NCBI GenBank assembly: GCA_902462495.1
Contig: CABQCC010000008.1
Span: 1-26,003 of the forward strand
Source of the DNA: an uncultured Eubacterium sp.
GTDB taxonomy: Bacteria > Bacillota > Clostridia > Oscillospirales > Acutalibacteraceae
Length of the DNA stretch: 26,003 nt
Direction: 5' to 3'
In this document: positions 14,761 through 22,567 of the stretch, piece by piece
How positions within the stretch are numbered: position 1 is the stretch's first letter
How the letters are laid out: each line of letters opens with the position of its first letter
The notes under the pieces: generated by a model
Database searches by the model: none
What the model saw: only the letters and a program-made list of their open reading frames with translations
Told to the model about the DNA's origin: nothing
Translations under genes and position numbers: made by a program

Positions 14761-17289
14761 ATGGCAAGAAAAGAAGTAGTGCGTGACAATATTGACTATT
14801 CTAACCAAAAAATAGTTGATGTTGAAATCAGCAAGGAAATAAGAAGCGCCTTTCTTGACTACTCAATGAGCGTTATTGTTTCCCGTGCCCTCCCTGATGT
14901 CAGGGACGGCTTAAAGCCTGTTCACAGAAGAATACTTTATGCAATGTACAACACCGGACTTTATCCGGACAAGCCTTACCGTAAGTGTGCCACCACCGTC
15001 GGTGAAGTGCTCGGTCACTATCACCCACACGGTGACGCATCCGTTTATGATGCTTTGGTAAGAATGGCACAGGACTTTTCGCTCCGTCATCCGCTTGTTG
15101 ACGGTCACGGAAACTTCGGTAGCGTTGACGGCGACCCTGCCGCCGCATACAGATATACAGAAGCAAGAATGAGCAAAATTTCGCTCAAAATGCTTGAAGA
15201 TATTAAAAAAGACACAGTAAATTGGGTTCCGAACTTTGACGACACAGAGGTTGAACCCGAAGTTTTGCCTACAAAATTCCCGTGCTTGCTCATCAACGGT
15301 TCATCGGGTATCGCAGTAGGTATGGCAACCAACATTCCGCCTCACAATATGGGCGAGGTTGCAGAGGGCGTTTGCTGTCTTATCGACAATCCCGATGCCA
15401 AGCTTGAAGAAATTATGCAATATATCAAAGGTCCCGACTTCCCGACCCACGGTATTATTATGGGCGCAAAGGGCATCAGAGAAGCATATTCAACAGGCAG
15501 AGGCAAAATTATTGTTCGTGCAAGAGCCGAAATCAAGGAAACCAAGAACGACAGATACAAAATTATCGTTACCGAACTTCCTTACAGCGTAAACAAAAGA
15601 CGACTTATCGAAAAAATTGCCGAACTCATCAAGGACAAGAGAATTGAGGGCATTGCCGATTTGCAGGACTATACCGACAGACACGGTATGCACATCGAAA
15701 TCACAATAAAGAGAGATGCAAACGCACAGGTTGTGCTCAATAATCTTTACAAAATGACCGAAATGCAAACAACTTTCGGCGTTATCCTCCTTGCTCTTGA
15801 CGGCGGAGTTCCAAAAATTCTTACACTCAAGCAAATTCTTCAAAAATACATCTCGTTCCAAGAGGAGATTATCACAAGAAGAACAAGATTTTACCTCAAG
15901 AAAGCCGAAGAGCGTGCTCATATTTTGGAGGGTCTTGCAAAGGCGCTCGACATTGTTGATGAGGTTATCGCAACAATTCGTGCCTGCCGTGGCGGACAGA
16001 GCGAAGCAAAGCAAGCCATTATGGACAAGTTCGGATTTGACGACCCACAGGCAGCAGCTATCGTTGCTTACCGTTTGGGTCAGTTGGCAGGTCTTGAAAT
16101 TGAAAAGATTTTGAACGAGTTGGAAGAACTCCACGAAAAAATCAAGGACTATAACGACATTCTCAACAACGAGCAGAGAGTGCTTGAAATCATCAAGACG
16201 GAAATCCGTGAAGTTGCCGACAAATACGGTGACGAAAGAAGAACGGAAATTTCCGCATTCACAGGCGATGTTGACGATGAGGACTTGATTCCTGTTGAAG
16301 ACTGCATTCTCACACTCACCGAGCGTGGCTACATTAAGCGTCAGACAGTTGACACCTACAAGGCACAAAACCGTGGCGGCAAGGGCATTATGGGTATGTC
16401 AAGACGAGAAGAAGATGTTGCAAAGAATATGTTTACATGTTCAACTCACGATGCTATACTCATATTCACCAATATGGGTAAGGTGTTCAAGCTCAAGGGC
16501 TATCAAATCCCTGAAGCATCTAGAACAAGCAAGGGTATGAATGTCATCAACCTTTTGCCGATTGAACAAGACGAAAAAGTTACCGCAATGGTTAAGGTGC
16601 CAAAGGACGGCGACAGAGAATATCTCTGTATGGTCACACGAAACGGCGTCATCAAGCGAACAGCACTTGACCAATACAACAACATCAGAAAAACAGGCAT
16701 TATTGCCATCAATCTTGACGAGGGTGACGAACTCTGCTGGGTTGAAATCACAGACGGCGAACGCAATCTCATTGTTGCCACTCACGACGGTATGGCTATC
16801 TGCTTCAAGGAAGAGGACGCCCGTCTTATCGGCAGAACCGCAAGAGGTGTAAGAGCTATTCAGCTTGCCGAGGGCGACTATGTTGTCGGCTTTGCAGTCG
16901 CAGTTGAAAATATGCAACTCCTCACCGTATCTGAAACCGGCTACGGCAGAAGATCAGATTTTGAGGATTATCGTGTTCAGGGCAGAGCCGGCAAGGGACT
17001 CATCAACTACCACACCGACAAATACGGCAAGGTTGCTATGATTGCTCCTGTTATGGAAGAAAATGATGTTATTATGATTACCTCCGACGGTGTAGTTATC
17101 CGCACCCACGCCGACCAAATTTCGCTCATCAAGAGAGGCGGCAAGGGCGTTAAGGTAATGACCGTTAAGGACAACGAAAAGGTTGCAACAATAGGCATTG
17201 TTGAACGAGCAAATGATGAGGAAGAAATCACCGTTCCGGAGCAAACAGATGCCGAGGCACAGGATGAAGATGTGCCGAATGAGGAATAA
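14761..17289 (+). CDS. gyrA: DNA gyrase subunit A
   Basis: GyrA cuts and rejoins DNA in the supercoiling reaction. The 842-residue protein has catalytic Tyr132 in YRYTEARM. The breakage-reunion domain opens with FLDYSMSVIVSRALPDVRDG. The C-terminal wrapping domain has the GyrA box at 536-542 (QNRGGKG; the usual form is QRRGGKG), which separates gyrase from topoisomerase IV. The quinolone-determining region reads HPHGDASVYDALVRMAQ, with Ala93 where Escherichia coli has Ser83; Asp97 keeps the usual acidic residue. An acidic tail (about 820-842) follows. The next gene begins 33 nt later with no terminator, so the LCP gene may be part of the unit. A small CGTCA/TGACG hairpin lies between them at 17293-17306. 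Confidence 0.98.
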   Translation: MARKEVVRDNIDYSNQKIVDVEISKEIRSAFLDYSMSVIVSRALPDVRDGLKPVHRRILYAMYNTGLYPDKPYRKCATTVGEVLGHYHPHGDASVYDALVRMAQDFSLRHPLVDGHGNFGSVDGDPAAAYRYTEARMSKISLKMLEDIKKDTVNWVPNFDDTEVEPEVLPTKFPCLLINGSSGIAVGMATNIPPHNMGEVAEGVCCLIDNPDAKLEEIMQYIKGPDFPTHGIIMGAKGIREAYSTGRGKIIVRARAEIKETKNDRYKIIVTELPYSVNKRRLIEKIAELIKDKRIEGIADLQDYTDRHGMHIEITIKRDANAQVVLNNLYKMTEMQTTFGVILLALDGGVPKILTLKQILQKYISFQEEIITRRTRFYLKKAEERAHILEGLAKALDIVDEVIATIRACRGGQSEAKQAIMDKFGFDDPQAAAIVAYRLGQLAGLEIEKILNELEELHEKIKDYNDILNNEQRVLEIIKTEIREVADKYGDERRTEISAFTGDVDDEDLIPVEDCILTLTERGYIKRQTVDTYKAQNRGGKGIMGMSRREEDVAKNMFTCSTHDAILIFTNMGKVFKLKGYQIPEASRTSKGMNVINLLPIEQDEKVTAMVKVPKDGDREYLCMVTRNGVIKRTALDQYNNIRKTGIIAINLDEGDELCWVEITDGERNLIVATHDGMAICFKEEDARLIGRTARGVRAIQLAEGDYVVGFAVAVENMQLLTVSETGYGRRSDFEDYRVQGRAGKGLINYHTDKYGKVAMIAPVMEENDVIMITSDGVVIRTHADQISLIKRGGKGVKVMTVKDNEKVATIGIVERANDEEEITVPEQTDAEAQDEDVPNEE

Positions 17290-17322
17290 TAACCGTCAGT
17301 GATGACGACAGAGGAGTAATTT

Positions 17323-19116
17323 ATGGAAAAAGGATATAATATCGACGATATTCTCTCGGAGGTGCAAAAACGCCGTGAGGAAAACGAGGCTCAGATTAAG
17401 TCGGACAGCGAAGCCGCAAAAAAAGTTGTTGACGAAATCATCAACAGTAAAAAATCCGAGCCTGTCGTTGAGGATATAACTCCAAGCGAAGAAACCGAGG
17501 AGGAATCGCAGGATACTTATTCTCAAACCACAAATGATGAAACACAAGAGCCTGTTCAAGAGGCACAGCCTGTTCATCGGGAAGTGCCTGAAATCAAAGA
17601 GGAAAAGCCTGCAAAAAAGGCTGAACCGCAGGTTCATTCTGCCAAAAAAGCACCAAAAACGGATACAGCTCCGCTTGAACCGATAAACTTTGCACCGAGA
17701 AAGAGCAAAAAAAAGGTTAAAAAAGCGGATGACGATAACTTTGTTGATGTTAAGGAAATAGTTGACCAAAACAACGACTACGAAAATTACTACATCAACA
17801 CTTCCGACAAGGACGCCCGTGACAGAGCCCGTGCAAGAAAGAAGAAGAAAAACGAGAAGAAGAAAAAGAAGAACACCGCAATTCGTGTTATTCTCATTCT
17901 CCTTGTTATCGTTCTTTGCGCAGGAATCGGTGTTTATTGGTATGTCAACAATATTTTGGAGACCGTGACGGACGATAATGCGGACAAGCAAGTCAGCGTT
18001 TCTTCATTCAGAATGGACGAGCGAATTGAGAGCTTTGACCCGATTGAGGAAGCAGACGCATCGGAAATCGGCTCGCTCAAAGATATGATTAAGAAGTGGT
18101 ACAGGAACGGTTCGCCTGCATCGTCAACAAGAGTGCTCAATATTATGCTCATCGGTGAGGACACCCGTGGCAAAAAGGTGCTTGAAAGCGGAACGAGAGC
18201 CGACTCTGCAATCATTGCAAGCGTAAATCTTGACACAAAGCAGATTAAACTCACATCAATTCTCCGTGATGCCTACGCTTATTGGGAAACCACACCGGGT
18301 GACGAATCAACAGGTCACTTCGGCAAAATCAACGGTGCAATGTCAACTTACGGCGGCGATATTCACACCTACATTTCAGCAGTTGAAAATCTTTATAAGA
18401 TTAAAATAGACAACTATGTCATTGTTAACTTTACAAGTTTTGAAAAGATAATCGACAATTTGGGCGGTGTTGAGCTTGAACTCACAAGTTCTGAAATTAA
18501 CGAGATCAACAACCACCAAAAGACATACGGCGGTGTTTACATCGACAAAACCTTTGACGGAACAAAGGGTACGCTCAAACTTTCGGGCAAGCAGGCACTC
18601 GCTTATTGCAGAATCAGAAAGATTGACTCCGACAATATGCGTGCAAACCGCCAAAAGATTTGTCTTACAAAAGTGCTTAACAATTTGAAAGGTGCTTCAA
18701 GCGTTCAACTTCTCAAAATTCTCAACGATATGGTGCCTTATATCCGCACCGATATGCCAAAGAGCAATATCGTTTCAACCGCAAAATATGCGCTCAAAGA
18801 GGGTTGGATGAACTATGCCGTTAAGTCGTCAAATCTTCCTGAATACAGAAATGACGAGAAAGGCGCAGGCGGTAATTTCTACGGTGCTTGGTGCTGGAAA
18901 GCCGACTATCCGATGGACGCATATATGCTCCAAATGGACATTTACGGCAAGAGCAGTATCACCCTTGCACGCACAAGAGTTGATTACATCAACTGCCGTG
19001 AAACAGGCTTCTATTCGGAAACAGGATATGCCGTGCAGGCAACCTACACCAACGAAAACTACGGTGAAGTAACCACCCGTGCACCTGAAAAGGAAAGCAC
19101 AAAACAGAGCAATTAA
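17323..19116 (+). CDS. LytR-CpsA-Psr (LCP) family cell-wall polymer transferase
   Basis: LCP enzymes attach teichoic acids or capsule polymers to peptidoglycan at the outer face of the membrane. The 597 residues start with a long charged cytoplasmic region of about 185 residues, rich in Glu, Lys and Pro, ending in a dense Lys/Arg block. One membrane helix follows (about 187-208, IRVILILLVIVLCAGIGVYW), then the outer LCP domain. The domain shows NIMLIGEDTRG, GTRADSAIIASVNLD, TSILRDAYAYW with Arg315-Asp316, NFTSFEKIIDNLGGVELEL, and LSGKQALAYCRIRKID followed by NMRANRQK. These hold the Arg and Asp residues expected of an active LCP. A C-terminal portion of about 100 residues is not recognised. 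GAGGAG precedes the ATG. Which polymer it transfers cannot be told. Confidence 0.9.
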   Translation: MEKGYNIDDILSEVQKRREENEAQIKSDSEAAKKVVDEIINSKKSEPVVEDITPSEETEEESQDTYSQTTNDETQEPVQEAQPVHREVPEIKEEKPAKKAEPQVHSAKKAPKTDTAPLEPINFAPRKSKKKVKKADDDNFVDVKEIVDQNNDYENYYINTSDKDARDRARARKKKKNEKKKKKNTAIRVILILLVIVLCAGIGVYWYVNNILETVTDDNADKQVSVSSFRMDERIESFDPIEEADASEIGSLKDMIKKWYRNGSPASSTRVLNIMLIGEDTRGKKVLESGTRADSAIIASVNLDTKQIKLTSILRDAYAYWETTPGDESTGHFGKINGAMSTYGGDIHTYISAVENLYKIKIDNYVIVNFTSFEKIIDNLGGVELELTSSEINEINNHQKTYGGVYIDKTFDGTKGTLKLSGKQALAYCRIRKIDSDNMRANRQKICLTKVLNNLKGASSVQLLKILNDMVPYIRTDMPKSNIVSTAKYALKEGWMNYAVKSSNLPEYRNDEKGAGGNFYGAWCWKADYPMDAYMLQMDIYGKSSITLARTRVDYINCRETGFYSETGYAVQATYTNENYGEVTTRAPEKESTKQSN

Positions 19117-19120
19117 TAAT

Positions 19121-19180
19121 CGTAGGGGCGAACTGTGTTCGCCTCTTTAATATTTTAGGCGAACACAGTTCGCCCCTACG
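19121..19180. repeat. Family 1 repeat pair forming a perfect 24-bp inverted repeat
   Basis: The arm at 19121-19144 (starts CGTAGGGGCGAACTG) is the exact reverse complement of the arm at 19157-19180, with a 12-nt AT-rich loop. Each arm is itself nearly palindromic (GGCGAAC...GTTCGCC), so the DNA or RNA could fold either as one long hairpin or as two small ones. It lies 4 nt after the LCP gene stop, between convergent genes. Confidence 0.9.
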
Positions 19181-19211
19181 AAAAAAATGCCTCCCACATA
19201 ACGGGAGGCAT
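19181..19211 (-). terminator. Intrinsic terminator of the histidine phosphatase gene
   Basis: On the minus strand a 9-bp stem (ATGCCTCCC / GGGAGGCAT, 19211-19203 with 19195-19187) and a 7-nt loop are followed by a run of Ts at 19186-19181. It lies 12 nt past the phosphatase stop. In the plus direction it is followed by TAATTTTG, so it may weakly stop LCP transcripts too. Confidence 0.85.
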
Positions 19212-19223
19212 TAATTTTGCAAT

Positions 19224-19856
19224 TTATTTTTCCAATTCGCTCAATGGCATAGGTACGGTGTCGATGACTTCAACCTTTTTGCCCTGCATCCAAACTGACG
19301 GCGTGATGCGGAGCTTGTAGCCGTAGCCTGCATCCATCTGCCAGTGCGCCATAGGTGCTTCAGGCAAGCCGTAGCACGACAAAATCGTCATCAAAACTCC
19401 TGCGTGTGACACGATGGCAAACTTTTCCGTGCCTGTTGATACGCAACCCTCAACGACCTGTTCAAACGCTTTGCAGACCCTCTGCACGAATTCTGCGTTG
19501 CTTTCGCCAAACGGCGGGCGTGCATACATATCGCCGTGAAGCCAGTTTTTGAAGTCCTCGTTGTCCTTCAAATCCTCTGCCGTCAGCTCCTCAAACTCGC
19601 CGAAAGAGTATTCGATGAAGTTATCTATTACAATTTTGTTATTTTTTGGGTACATAATGTCAGCCGACTCCATTGCCCTTTTCAGTGGAGAAACAAACAC
19701 GGCATCCACTTCGGGATATGGGTGTTCTTTTTTTATCTCTTTGAGTTGTTCTATACCAAATGTGGACAAAGGATAATCCGTATGCCCAATATACTGTGCG
19801 TTAAGATTGCCTTTTGTTAGTCCGTGTCTTAATAAATACACTGTGTATGATTTCAT
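19224..19856 (-). CDS. Histidine phosphatase superfamily protein (phosphoglycerate mutase-like)
   Basis: The 210-residue protein has the LLRHGLTKGN motif near the start; His11 is the expected phospho-accepting residue. VFVSPLKRAMESADIM holds the second conserved Arg, FGEFEELTAED the acid region, and IVSHAGVLMTIL the second catalytic His. This places it with the small histidine phosphatases (phosphoglycerate mutase-like, alpha-ribazole phosphatase or broad phosphatase types). No cobalamin genes are nearby, and the sequence does not decide the substrate. GGAGG lies 9 nt upstream of the ATG. It has its own terminator and is divergent from the XRE regulator gene. No convincing promoter was found for it. 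Confidence 0.88.
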   Translation of the reverse strand: MKSYTVYLLRHGLTKGNLNAQYIGHTDYPLSTFGIEQLKEIKKEHPYPEVDAVFVSPLKRAMESADIMYPKNNKIVIDNFIEYSFGEFEELTAEDLKDNEDFKNWLHGDMYARPPFGESNAEFVQRVCKAFEQVVEGCVSTGTEKFAIVSHAGVLMTILSCYGLPEAPMAHWQMDAGYGYKLRITPSVWMQGKKVEVIDTVPMPLSELEK

Positions 19857-19926
19857 TATTTAAAACCTCCGTGAAAGTGAATTTTTACCAATATATTACA
19901 AAAATACAACAAATAAAAAATAGTTC

Positions 19927-19976
19927 TTTACAAAAAGTATAATAAGTGGTAGTATATATGCAAATTACAAATTGTA
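19927..19976 (+). promoter_or_regulatory. Putative promoter and operator of the XRE regulator gene
   Basis: TTTACA (19927-19932), a 17-nt spacer and TAGTAT (19950-19955) form a moderate promoter. A short palindrome TACAA-A-TTGTA (19966-19976) lies near the predicted transcription start, where a repressor site would act. A wider inverted pair TAGTTCT (19921-19927) / AGAACTA (19990-19996) flanks both. Autoregulation by the XRE protein is an inference. Confidence 0.4.
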
Positions 19977-20038
19977 TAGTGTTGAGAAGAGAACTATCAC
20001 TTTGTTCTAATAATCAGGAATTGACATAAGGGGAAGCT

Positions 20039-20662
20039 ATGAAGAACGAAACAGAAAAGCTGTCCAAATTCTCCCAAATGCTTTCAAAAATGAGAAAAGA
20101 GAGAGGCATCAGTCAAAAAAAGGCTGCCACCGACTTGGGTATTTCTCAAGCGCTTCTTTCTCATTACGAAAAGGGTATAAGAGAATGTGGGCTTGATTTT
20201 GTTATAAAATGCAGTCGATACTACGGGGTCACCACCGATTATCTGCTTGGCGTTAGCGAAAGCAGAAACGGATTTAACGGTAATGTGCTTTCCGCTCTTG
20301 ACGGCAGCGGCGAGGGTCGTTCGATAAAATCAATGGCACTCGCAACAAAATATTTGCTTGAGCTTGCAACCGCAGGTACAAATAATAATCAAAGCAAATT
20401 TGTATATGATTACTTTATGCTTTGCATATATCGTGGTGCATTGACCCTTGCAAAAGCAGGCGATTTGCCAAAAGAGTTGTTTAGAATTGATTATTCTGTT
20501 GCCCGTGATTTGGCATCGGCGGCGATTGCCGTGCAGGACGCAAAGTTCGTGCTCATCGAGGATAAGTCACGCACAGGCATTGACGAAAACCAATTTGCTC
20601 CGCTCAAGGATATTATCACCGAGGCAGAGGAATACATACTTTCAAACTACATTTTAGAGTAA
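20039..20662 (+). CDS. XRE-family helix-turn-helix transcriptional regulator
   Basis: The first 70 of 207 residues form a Cro/CI-type DNA-binding domain: FSQMLSKMRKERGISQKKAA, then DLGISQALLSHYEKGIRECG, then CSRYYGVTTDYLLGVSE. The remaining 135 residues are mostly helical in character (ALATKYLLELATAGTNNNQ, and YSVARDLASAAIAVQDAKF), with no motif I recognise; they may serve for dimer formation or ligand sensing. There is no peptidase or transmembrane segment. AAGGGG lies 5 nt upstream of the ATG, and a clear terminator follows, so it is a single-gene unit. Its targets are unknown; the neighbouring phosphatase, nucleosidase and VanZ genes are candidates only by position. Confidence 0.88.
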   Translation: MKNETEKLSKFSQMLSKMRKERGISQKKAATDLGISQALLSHYEKGIRECGLDFVIKCSRYYGVTTDYLLGVSESRNGFNGNVLSALDGSGEGRSIKSMALATKYLLELATAGTNNNQSKFVYDYFMLCIYRGALTLAKAGDLPKELFRIDYSVARDLASAAIAVQDAKFVLIEDKSRTGIDENQFAPLKDIITEAEEYILSNYILE

Positions 20663-20711
20663 ATTATCGGGCATTGTCCGAGCAAGTCAGATTGCAATAT
20701 ATATCGAAACG

Positions 20712-20737
20712 GAACGGCAGTTGTTGCCGTTCTTTTT
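20712..20737 (+). terminator. Intrinsic terminator of the XRE regulator gene
   Basis: GAACGGCA (20712-20719) pairs with TGCCGTTC (20725-20732) around a 5-nt loop and is followed by TTTTT. It lies 49 nt after the stop codon. Confidence 0.88.
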
Positions 20738-20773
20738 CGTTGATGAAGACTTCTCTGAATATTTTGATATATT

Positions 20774-20874
20774 CGTAGGGGCGAACTTTGTTCGCCTTTG
20801 ATTTTTTAGGCGACCGCAGGTCGCCCCTACGGTTTGGATTTGTGGTTATTAGGCGAACACAGTTAGCCCCGACG
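20774..20874. repeat. Family 1 repeat cluster, three units
   Basis: A forward unit (20774-20797, CGTAGGGGCGAACTTTG...) and a reverse unit (20808-20831, ...GGTCGCCCCTACG) form an imperfect inverted pair. The reverse unit has GACCGCAGGTC in its centre instead of GAACACAGTTC, with matched changes on both sides so the inner palindrome is kept. A third, reverse unit (20851-20874) has drifted at two positions (GTTAGCCCCGACG). It sits between the convergent XRE and nucleosidase genes. Confidence 0.85.
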
Positions 20875-20921
20875 GTTTTGTGGGAGAATAGTATTCAACC
20901 CCACGATAAATTGCCGTTTGA

Positions 20922-21626
20922 TTACAATTCAAACTGTGTTTTCTGTGTTTTGATGTATTCAAGTATGATGTCGGTGCTGATTTTGGCAGCAATCATCTTG
21001 AAAGTCGGGTAGTCCATCTGTGCATTTGCGTCACCGCCGTCGCTGATAGAGCGCAAAACAGCGAACGGAACGCCGTTTGCCTTGCAGGTGTGACCGATTG
21101 CACCGCCCTCCATTTCTCCGCAAATAGCGTTGAATTCGGTTGAGATGAGGTCTTTAAGCTCCTGCGATGCAATGAAGGTGTCGCCTGAAGCAACCGTGCC
21201 TCTGTGGATTTTTTCTCCGCAACGGATTGCACATTGGCTGAGTGCCTCGGAAATCTCCCTGTCAGCTTCAACCTTGATGACATTCAGTCCATTGATGAAT
21301 CCCCTCGGTTCGCCGAGAGCCGTGATGTCAATATCGTATTCGCAAACATCATTTGCAATGACAACATTTTTGATGATTACATCGCTTGAAAGCGAACAGC
21401 CGACGCCGACATTGATGATTGCGTCGGGCTTGAAGCGGTCAATCATAATCTGTGTGCACAGCGAAGCGTTCACCTTGCCCGGTGAGCACTGTGCCGCAAC
21501 GACCATAACATTTTCGATTGTTCCGCAAACAAAAACTATGCCCGCAATTTCGGTTTCAACAGCATCCTTGACCTTTGCCTTGATGCTTGCTACCTCCACA
21601 TCCATTGCTCCGATGATTCCCAGCAT
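20922..21626 (-). CDS. mtnN: 5'-methylthioadenosine/S-adenosylhomocysteine nucleosidase
   Basis: The enzyme removes adenine from methylthioadenosine and S-adenosylhomocysteine, feeding methionine salvage and the activated methyl cycle. At 234 residues it matches the family length. LGIIGAMDVEVASIK is the N-terminal motif with the catalytic-site Glu. CGTIENVMVVAAQCSPGKVNAS and INVGVGCSL follow. CGEMEGGAIGHTC is the substrate-binding Met-Glu region, and RSISDGGDANA carries the catalytic Asp. I start at 21626 because AAGGAG is 7 nt upstream; the ATG at 21632 would have only 1 nt of spacing. The gene begins inside the end of the VanZ-like gene, a 71-nt overlap in another frame, so the two are probably one transcript. 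Confidence 0.94.
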   Translation of the reverse strand: MLGIIGAMDVEVASIKAKVKDAVETEIAGIVFVCGTIENVMVVAAQCSPGKVNASLCTQIMIDRFKPDAIINVGVGCSLSSDVIIKNVVIANDVCEYDIDITALGEPRGFINGLNVIKVEADREISEALSQCAIRCGEKIHRGTVASGDTFIASQELKDLISTEFNAICGEMEGGAIGHTCKANGVPFAVLRSISDGGDANAQMDYPTFKMIAAKISTDIILEYIKTQKTQFEL

Positions 21627-22470
21627 AATCATTCTCCTTGATTTTTTCTATAATAAATTTGTAAATCACACAGCCGAGGATTGCCCCAACCGTGTTGAGT
21701 ATAACATCGTCTATATCGGGGTCACCGCATTTGAAGAAATATTGATAAATTTCCATAGAAACGCTGATGATAACGGGCGCACAAAATCCCCAAAAGAATT
21801 TGCACCGTTTTATAATCCCCAAAAGCACAATTGACATAGCGGTGAAAAACAGCACATTGCCTGCATCTCTGATAAGACATTCGGGATTGCGAGTGTTGAT
21901 GAACACGCTCATTTCGCCCTTGAACGGTATCAGATTAAGCGGTTCGTATAAATCATCGTATTTTCTTGATAAAAAATATGTTGAAATAAATCCGATGATG
22001 AACACTGGCACAGAACCGATAAAAAACGCCTTGATTGATTGTGCATAATTGTTGTTGAATCGATTGTTTTTTTGTTCGATTAAGGCAAACAAGGTCATAA
22101 GGGCAAAGATTGAAAAAAATGTTATCAGCCCGTATGCAAGATGATATATGCCAAGTGCCTCTTGAATACGAAAATTCAGCTTGAAAACAAAGCAGTCAAA
22201 TGCGTATAAAACAGAAAAGATTACCATAACCGAAGCCGTGCGGTCGGCAATAAAAAGCAAATTGCGATTTATTATATAATGAATAACCGTAACGACTGTC
22301 GGCAAAATAAGCGAAAGCAAAAATTTCAGCCATCTGTATTCATAATCAAAAAAGAAAAAGTGGTCGCTGTAATTGTCAATAAAACAGCACGAGGTGAAAA
22401 AAACCGCCAATGTGAACAGGATATTTGAAAATTTTTTTATGCCCAAAACGGTATTTTTAGTTGTTGACAC
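21556..22470 (-). CDS. VanZ-like multi-pass membrane protein
   Basis: The 304-residue protein has about seven to eight hydrophobic segments. Its C-terminal half carries the VanZ-like pattern: LNLIPF, GNVLFFTAMSIVLLG, then SVSMEIYQYFFKCGDPDIDDVILNT within two blocks, and VGAILGCVIYKFI. VanZ in enterococci gives low-level teicoplanin resistance; most chromosomal relatives have no known role. I choose the GTG at 22470 because GGGGGTGA stands at good spacing before it and the promoter at 22497-22525 would start RNA near 22490. The ATG at 22488 would leave almost no leader. After the last helix there is a hydrophilic tail, AGNHRSNGCGGSKHQGKG followed by QGCC, which lies over the mtnN start in another frame. 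Confidence 0.8.
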   Translation of the reverse strand: MSTTKNTVLGIKKFSNILFTLAVFFTSCCFIDNYSDHFFFFDYEYRWLKFLLSLILPTVVTVIHYIINRNLLFIADRTASVMVIFSVLYAFDCFVFKLNFRIQEALGIYHLAYGLITFFSIFALMTLFALIEQKNNRFNNNYAQSIKAFFIGSVPVFIIGFISTYFLSRKYDDLYEPLNLIPFKGEMSVFINTRNPECLIRDAGNVLFFTAMSIVLLGIIKRCKFFWGFCAPVIISVSMEIYQYFFKCGDPDIDDVILNTVGAILGCVIYKFIIEKIKENDYAGNHRSNGCGGSKHQGKGQGCC

Positions 22471-22496
22471 CCTGCTCACCCCCAACATATAGTGCC

Positions 22497-22525
22497 ATTA
22501 TATAATATATTTAGAATAAATACAA
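22497..22525 (-). promoter_or_regulatory. Promoter of the vanZ-like/mtnN unit
   Basis: On the minus strand TTGTAT (22525-22520), a 17-nt spacer and a perfect TATAAT (22502-22497). It is back to back with the rpmH promoter, their -35 boxes only 7 nt apart, so polymerases at the two sites would compete. Confidence 0.65.
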
Positions 22526-22532
22526 GTTTTTG

Positions 22533-22562
22533 TTGACAAATTGACATATTTTATAATATAAT
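22533..22562 (+). promoter_or_regulatory. Consensus promoter of the rpmH operon
   Basis: A perfect TTGACA (22533-22538) and a perfect TATAAT (22557-22562) are separated by 18 nt. A second TTGACA (22541-22546) and an overlapping TATAAT (22552-22557) add alternatives. This strength fits a ribosomal protein gene. Confidence 0.85.
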
Positions 22563-22567
22563 ATCAA

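Noticed and set aside
15490..16368. Open frame of 292 codons on the minus strand inside gyrA
   Set aside because: gyrA is certain here, and the reverse frame has typical antisense composition (many Cys, Leu, Asn) and no family motif.
17296..17991. Hydrophobic open frame of 231 codons on the minus strand
   Set aside because: The run of Leu/Phe is the mirror image of the Lys/Glu-rich cytoplasmic part of the LCP protein, not a true membrane protein.
21130..21834. Open frame of 234 codons on the plus strand
   Set aside because: It is antisense to mtnN and the VanZ-like gene, both supported by motifs and ribosome sites.
21556..22488. VanZ-like gene as an antibiotic resistance gene
   Set aside because: Only the broad membrane family is supported; there are no other van genes, so a resistance role is not claimed.
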